NCBI GenBank assembly: GCA_015501055.1
Contig: JADNYV010000771.1
Span: 1 to 16,020 of the forward strand
Source: Mucidula mucida
Taxonomy: Eukaryota > Basidiomycota > Agaricomycetes > Agaricales > Physalacriaceae
Reading direction: 5' to 3'
Length of the DNA: 16,020 nt
The translations under genes were made by a program, and so were the position numbers. The notes below the pieces were generated by a model. The model saw only the letters and a program-made list of their open reading frames with translations. It was not told the origin of the DNA and made no database searches. Positions 11,680 to 16,020 of this stretch are shown piece after piece. Within the stretch, counting starts at the first letter, position 1. Every line of letters begins with the position of its first letter.

Positions 11680-12717
11680 CGACCTCAACGGATCAGGGTC
11701 ACGACGGACCAAGCTCTGCTCGAACAGTGCGGATCGTCTAAGAACGCAGCATTCTCCACATTTTACAGGTCCAGGTACACTCTACCCCCAGACTGCCCCA
11801 CGGGACTTTGGAATTCGCGATGCGCCTAAATAAAACCTGCGCGATGCTCCTAGAGTCTGCTTGAGTCCCTTCCGCGGTACGCCAAGACATGTCAAAAAGC
11901 GTCGTCAGACAAAATATGCCGGGATTTCTCCATGGCTCTTGGGCGACAAGCTCCAGATCTTATTCGGTATCGAGTGCAGAGCCAAGAAATCTACATAAGC
12001 ATCTGTCAAGGATATACGACAGTCAGTTCTCCCGTATAGTAAGTGGCGGGATTGCGTTACCGTTCACTCCACTCTGACTCCTTCTACATGTACAGAATTG
12101 GTGAGGTACCTGCTGGTTGAACTTACGTCTCCTGGAGTCCCGGCCCGGGAGGCTCCATATATGGCCTCCCGCGTCAACGTGATCTTGTGCCCATAACGCA
12201 GGGCGAACGCGGACGTCGCAGAAAGGATCAGCTGAGCAGGAAAGCGCCTCGTTGATTCTAGTACAGATGCGGCCGTCGATAAAAGCAAATTGAAGATAAC
12301 CACCGACACTGAAGAGGACTTGGGCCTTGGCCAGTTGGCCGGCTATGGATCCGACTGATATGCTCCGTAGTCGCTGTTGTTATGTCGGCGAGAGGTGTCG
12401 TTTTACAGAGAAAGGAACGCGTCGGCAAGCCCATGGTGGTCAAGGCCAGAAAAGCATGTGCCCGTGTCTGTCACTCGATGATGTAAGGCGATCTTTGCGC
12501 GTTGCCCTTGCTTGACTTTCACCACAAAGACCTTTGTCCGACTTGAAACAGTGGACCAGCGCTTCGTGCAACCATAATGCTGTGGCATGCGTCGCTGCGG
12601 CGGCCCTCTTTTCCTCTTGTCTCATGGTGGTCGACCTCACTGAAAACAAAGCTTAATAGTCGCCCGTCTATACTTAAAAGCCCAAAATGGAAGCCACAGC
12701 GGTACCGTTACTGATTA
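11680..12717. other. Intergenic region, no supportable gene
   Basis: This lies between the transporter promoter (minus) and the small plus-strand gene, so it should contain two divergent promoters. Minus-strand frames around 12440-12650 (a 60-residue stretch from ATG near 12622) look composition-neutral and carry no motif. I do not call them. A CArG-containing inverted repeat at 12147-12170 is the clearest structure. A TATA-like TATACTTAAAAG lies near 12670, about 45 bp before ATG 12718. Confidence 0.5.
12147..12170. promoter_or_regulatory. CArG box (CCATATATGG) inside an inverted repeat
   Basis: The core at 12155-12164 is a perfect CC(A/T)6GG site, the consensus for SRF-type MADS-box factors. 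It is flanked by inverted arms GGGAGG (12147-12152) and CCTCCC (12165-12170). It lies about 575 bp upstream of the transporter ATG and about 550 bp upstream of the small plus-strand gene, so it could serve either. Function is inferred from the motif only. Confidence 0.4.
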
Positions 12718-13203
12718 ATGGCTCCTCCCACCACTCGCACTGTCTCCAGAGCATTCGAAACCAACCCTAACGCACTTGTTGAAGTGTTCCAGGAGTTGGA
12801 GAGGCGTCAGATAATCGTTATAGACTGCGCTACCGCTACGCGCATTTCTAATGCGTGAGTCCTCTCCCTATCTGGTACATCGGTGGATTGTGTCATTTAT
12901 CTCTCCGTTCTAGAGTCGGCGATACTCTGGCGGCCTTGGGCGTCAGATTCGAAGACTGGCTTGAAAAGGAAGCGGAGAACGAGCAGGAGCTTCTCATTGA
13001 GAGGAGGATGCCAAAGGCAGTTCGAGCGCCTGTACCTGTCGCAAAGTCGAAGACGTCGGAAGGCAAGAAGAACTCGAAGCGGACACGAAGGTTTGAGTTT
13101 GAGTTCAAGTCTGAATCTGACTCCTGCTAACAGCATCTTTAGCAACGCCATTCTCACTTCTCCGCGAAAGTCAAAGAGGGTGCGATCGTTGGGTGATTCT
13201 TAA
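12718..13203 (+). CDS. Small basic protein of unknown function (3 exons, 124 aa)
   Basis: Exons 12718-12854, 12914-13090 and 13143-13203 join in phase. Intron 1 is GTGAGT...TTCTAG. Intron 2 is GTTTGA...CTTTAG with a textbook TGCTAAC branch point. The protein starts MAPPTTRTVSRAF, has an acidic-basic helical middle (VEVFQELERRQIIVIDCAT, then FEDWLEKEAENEQELLIERR) that could form a short coiled coil, and ends in a lysine/arginine-rich tail (KKNSKRTR, then SPRKSKRVRSLGDS). The tail looks like a bipartite nuclear localisation signal. I do not recognise the family. The start is chosen because it is the first ATG after the TATA-like stretch and gives a continuous frame. Exon phases that agree across two introns make chance unlikely. 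Confidence 0.62.
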
Positions 13204-13612
13204 AAGCTCATCGATATGACGAGCATATGCTTTGTATATTAGCTTAGTGTAGCTTGTACTTATAGGAAGCCGCATAGTTTCACATTTAACAATCACGATC
13301 CTGATCGTTTTAGAGCGTCGGATAACAGTTGGTGTTGAGCAGCCAGAAATTACATGTACAGAATGACCTAGCGTCGGAGTAATTTAGATGAAGTCGAAGC
13401 AGACACTATATACGTGACATCCTTTCCTCCTTTGCTATAGAACGACATGGTACAATCTAACAATAACGAATGGTGATATTTACTTCATTACCAGTAGCTC
13501 AACCCCCGGAACGACAATTCAATTCGTTAATCCCTTCTCCTCAATCCACTTTTGATATATTCTTGAACACATCTTTCGATGGCCAATCCAAGCCGTTCTT
13601 CTTCCCAGAGTC
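13204..13612. other. Intergenic, convergent 3' ends
   Basis: AT-rich DNA between the 3' ends of the plus-strand small gene and the minus-strand unknown gene. It probably holds the polyadenylation signals of both. I see no gene, RNA or repeat. Confidence 0.5.
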
Positions 13613-14683
13613 CTAAGTGGGCTTCCCCTTCTTCGCTTTCGACTCTGAGACCTGTGCCTCAGAGCAACAACCACATACGACAATACAATCCTCAATAGCG
13701 TCCGCTTTGATGTATGTCTCGTGCTGAAGCCACGCGAACCTCCCATCGTCATCGAAACACCGTTTCGTGTCGCTGTTCTGGTGCAGAACAGCGGGAGTAG
13801 CCTGAAGGGACTCTAGAAACGTTTTTTGATGCGTCCGCGTCTTTACTTGGTCCCTGACAGCCTTGGTAACTTGACAACGTTTCTTCGGCGGCTCGGCACT
13901 GTAAACACCAGTTGAGAGAGTGTAGAGAGCATAAAACATATAACCCACTCTTGTTCTTCCTCCCCCTCATCAGACGATTCGCCATCTATCGCCGTCTCCT
14001 CAAATCTCCCCCCAATTTCCCCAGCAATGGCCAAGGACGTTTGCCCTAGTTTGAGATGAACACTTCGTCGGCTTTGTTGGAGTGGGAGAGGAGAGCAACA
14101 ATAATCGACTCAATATCGACAAGGCTGGGATTGTACCCACCGAGGAGCCGGGGATTCTGCCAGGGACAACTTGGAGCACTGCGCGCGTGACTTCGTCTGG
14201 TGTAAACACCGCCGGACGCAGCCTACAAAGCGTCGTCAGCCAAGCCACAGTGACGCCAGGCAACGAACGAACGCCCGGCGACAGGAAAAGACCTTCTTCC
14301 ATCTCGTTCAATTGCTCCTCAAACCCTTTAGAAAGGGGTTTACTGAAAATTTGAGTGAGCAAGACTGATTGTCCACATCCTAAAAGCGCAGAACAAAGGC
14401 AGATCTCAGGGGTTGGTAAACTAATCTTACAGGTGCATAGACCATCAAAGACCCCGGGGATAGTAAGAGAAAGCTCCCAGTGGTCAATGCAGCGTGCGGC
14501 ATGCGACAGACAGACAGAATCGGAGCAAAGAATTGAACTCTTCTAGCAGATAGCAGAAGAAATAGACCCAGGCATATAAGACATTCTTGGGAATCCCAGC
14601 TCTTCCACGTTGCCAGTTGACACAAAAATGGACATGAGCGTAGAGGCTAGAGCGCGTAATGTAAGTTCCCACGCCACAGTCAT
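13613..14683 (-). CDS. Unrecognised multi-exon protein with acidic and basic tail (frame slips)
   Basis: A model from ATG 14683 uses exons 14609-14683, 14431-14542, 13950-14364 and 13613-13898. Introns are GTGGAA...TGCTAG, GTAAGA...AATCAG and GTGGGT...TTACAG, with agreeing phases. Coherent blocks are MTVAWELTLRALASTLMSIF, LCSDSVCLSHAARCIDHWEL, IFSKPLSKGFEEQLNEMEEG, VFTPDEVTRAVLQVVPG, GGYNPSLVDIESIIVALLSH, SLAIAGEIGGRFEETAIDG, an acidic patch ESSDEGEEEQ, a basic patch PPKKRC, and a C-terminal region RFAWLQHETYIKADAIED followed by CIVVCGCC. The helical amphipathic middle would suit a helical-repeat scaffold, but I recognise no family. Within exon 13950-14364 the frame moves twice by one base, near a CCCC run at about 14147 and near 14045-14050. 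Each move is consistent with one lost base. The acidic and basic patches suggest a nuclear protein; that is inference only. Confidence 0.52.
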
Positions 14684-14876
14684 GTCTTGGTTCTCGACCA
14701 ACTTTCATTGCCCTATATGTGGGGACACATCGGGTAGCTTAGTTTCAGAAAAAAATACACTCAGAAGCTCATCTAGTTCTCATCTATTGCCCGTCCCATG
14801 TGGGTGCTCTTCGTAGCGGGCGTCGGAGGAGGCGTCGGTCATTGAAACGTACGGTGGTCGAGAAACGACAGGCTTA

Positions 14877-15257
14877 TCAGAAGGCGAAGCCACTCCCGAA
14901 GCGGCCTTCTTGAGCATAATTTCCTGGATGTCTTGTACGTTTACCTAGCAAGGTGAAGTCAATCTTGGTACAGTGGCACGCTCGATGGCAGTGGATGCTC
15001 AAGTTGAGCAACCGATTGAACGCATTTGAGGGCTCGAGAATCATGACGTTGTGCTCGATGAAGCGCCAGAAGATGCGAAACGGCGGTGTAATGTGGGGCT
15101 TGCAATAAGTGTAAACCGACCTGAACTCTCCCTCCCTGAACTTAACCGAAGCCTGAACTGCCATCGGCTGGCGCACGTTGTACGAGTCTGACGTGATTCC
15201 CCGATGAATTTTGATCAGCTGATGCACACTATCCTCGCCGTGTGTTTCTGATCTCAA
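14877..15257 (-). CDS. Weak hypothetical ORF
   Basis: A 126-codon open frame containing FREGEFRSVYTYCKPHITPP and FRIFWRFIEHNVMILEP. I recognise no family. A possible intron donor (GTAAACG) near 14947 would lead to a hydrophilic segment VQDIQEIMLKKAASG that could be its C-terminal tail. It lies head to head with the DUF6533 gene. No TATA box, branch point or conserved motif supports it, so this may be chance. The bases 14684-14876 hold nothing else that I can support. Confidence 0.22.
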   Translation of the reverse strand: MRSETHGEDSVHQLIKIHRGITSDSYNVRQPMAVQASVKFREGEFRSVYTYCKPHITPPFRIFWRFIEHNVMILEPSNAFNRLLNLSIHCHRACHCTKIDFTLLGKRTRHPGNYAQEGRFGSGFAF

Positions 15258-15510
15258 CGCAGTCGCTTGTAACTAACTCGAGCAGGACTTGAGGCTTGAG
15301 CAGAACCGCTTTGAGCGCAAGTACCTGTGCCTTGTGGGGATAAATCTTCTACTTACTTATTGGGCCATAAAGCCGACCAGGGCTGATGAGATTTTAAACT
15401 CCTTTACTGATTACCCGCCGTTTCCGCCGGCGGTCTTCGTCAGTTACTCTCAGGTCCTTCACGACGCGAAGACTTGCAAGCGTGTTTCTTTCCTTGCACA
15501 TCCCAATGCG

Positions 15511-16020
15511 ATGGTTGGCAGCGATGATCTGGCAGACCAGGTCCAGAATCTCTACGCCACGAGATATCTCAGCAGTACGTCCTACCTTGGTTGTTAGTGT
15601 GTGCGTTGCTCACAGGTCGCATAGTCGCAGGATTAGTGGTACGTCCTTGAGTATGTTCCCCGCAGCCAATTTGACTCGAACAGCTCATGCTGTACGACCA
15701 TTCCTTGACCTTTGCGGACGAAGTACGCTTCATCTGGAAGGCGCCGTCAAGTACTCCGAAGTGGCTATTCCTCGGAATGAGATACAGCGTGCCTGTGTTC
15801 GTCATTGTGCACCTCGTTCGTGAGTCCGGCGATGCAAATGCTGTAGTGGAAACCTGAACGTGCTTCTGGAATAGAAATGGGCGGCATGGCGAATCTGTCT
15901 TCGGGAGTACGTTACATCCTCACATCGCTTTCTACGATCTAATTGTCACTAGTTGTAAGCTCTTCACTCATCTGCTCAAAGATTGTGTTTATCGCATGCC
16001 AACGCAGCTGCAAGACTGTT
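15511..16020 (+). CDS. DUF6533 domain membrane protein, 5' part (runs off right edge)
   Basis: Exons 15511-15574, 15616-15638, 15684-15819 and 15875-15906 join in phase through introns of 41, 45 and 55 bp. A further intron starts with GTACGT at 15907 and probably ends at CAG 16008. The N-terminus reads MVGSDDLADQVQNLYATRYL, then SSRIVAGLVLMLYDHSLTF, ADEVRFIWKAP, and KWLFLGMRYSVPVFVIVHL. The YDH-x-LT-x-x-x-EV-x-x-IW core followed by W-L-F-x-x-x-RY is diagnostic of DUF6533, a basidiomycete-rich family of seven-helix membrane proteins of unknown function. The first two helices are inside the window. Exon 2 is only 23 bp long, and without it the signature is lost. An upstream in-frame ATG at 15289 would add 74 residues unlike the family, so 15511 is preferred. 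Confidence 0.85.

Noticed and set aside
12327..12650. Minus-strand frames of about 60 codons upstream of the small gene
   Set aside because: No recognisable motif, no coherent intron chain, and they occupy the expected divergent promoter region.
14082..14354. Plus-strand open frame of 90 codons
   Set aside because: Low-complexity composition with no splice support. The minus strand over the same bases gives blocks that connect through introns to neighbouring exons.
15289..15510. N-terminal extension of the DUF6533 gene from ATG 15289
   Set aside because: It adds 74 residues unlike anything in the family; the DUF6533 proteins I know begin shortly before the RY...YDH core.

Overview
The window looks like nuclear DNA from a filamentous basidiomycete, probably an Agaricomycete. 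Most genes are split by short GT-AG introns (about 41-66 bp, with GTACGT, GTGAGT or GTATGT donors), and some introns carry a CTGAC or CTAAC-type branch point. The genes include a DUF6533 membrane protein and a multi-pass membrane protein of a kind I know mainly from mushroom-forming fungi. Nothing prokaryotic, viral or CRISPR-like was seen.

Left edge, 1-2700: two minus-strand genes. The first is the N-terminal part of a salicylate-hydroxylase-like FAD monooxygenase that runs off the window. The second is a CNOT11-like subunit of the CCR4-NOT deadenylase complex. Both are recognisable only by joining reading frames at several single-base breaks. From 2700 to 4480 there is no supportable gene. 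This stretch holds short palindromes, a perfect 16-bp hairpin and two clusters of AGTTAT / GAGCTTCCC repeats that look like the ends of a small non-autonomous element.

Centre, 4480-11572: three minus-strand genes. They are a multi-pass membrane protein (7 exons), an intact FAD-dependent aromatic-ring hydroxylase of the phenol hydroxylase/PheA-TfdB type (8 exons, about 535 aa), and an MFS sugar transporter of the lactose-permease-like group (12 exons, about 527 aa). The hydroxylase and transporter are codirectional neighbours, and with the membrane protein they may form a small catabolic or secondary-metabolism group. No core synthase gene is present.

Right part, 11573-16020: an intergenic stretch carrying a CArG box inside an inverted repeat; a small basic protein on the plus strand; an unrecognised multi-exon minus-strand gene; a weak minus-strand ORF; and the 5' part of a DUF6533 membrane protein on the plus strand that runs off the right edge.

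A theme across the window is that several otherwise convincing coding regions are broken by single-base frame slips. Some of these can be placed at short C or G runs. The central hydroxylase has none. This could be uncorrected sequencing error or real decay, and the window alone cannot decide between them.
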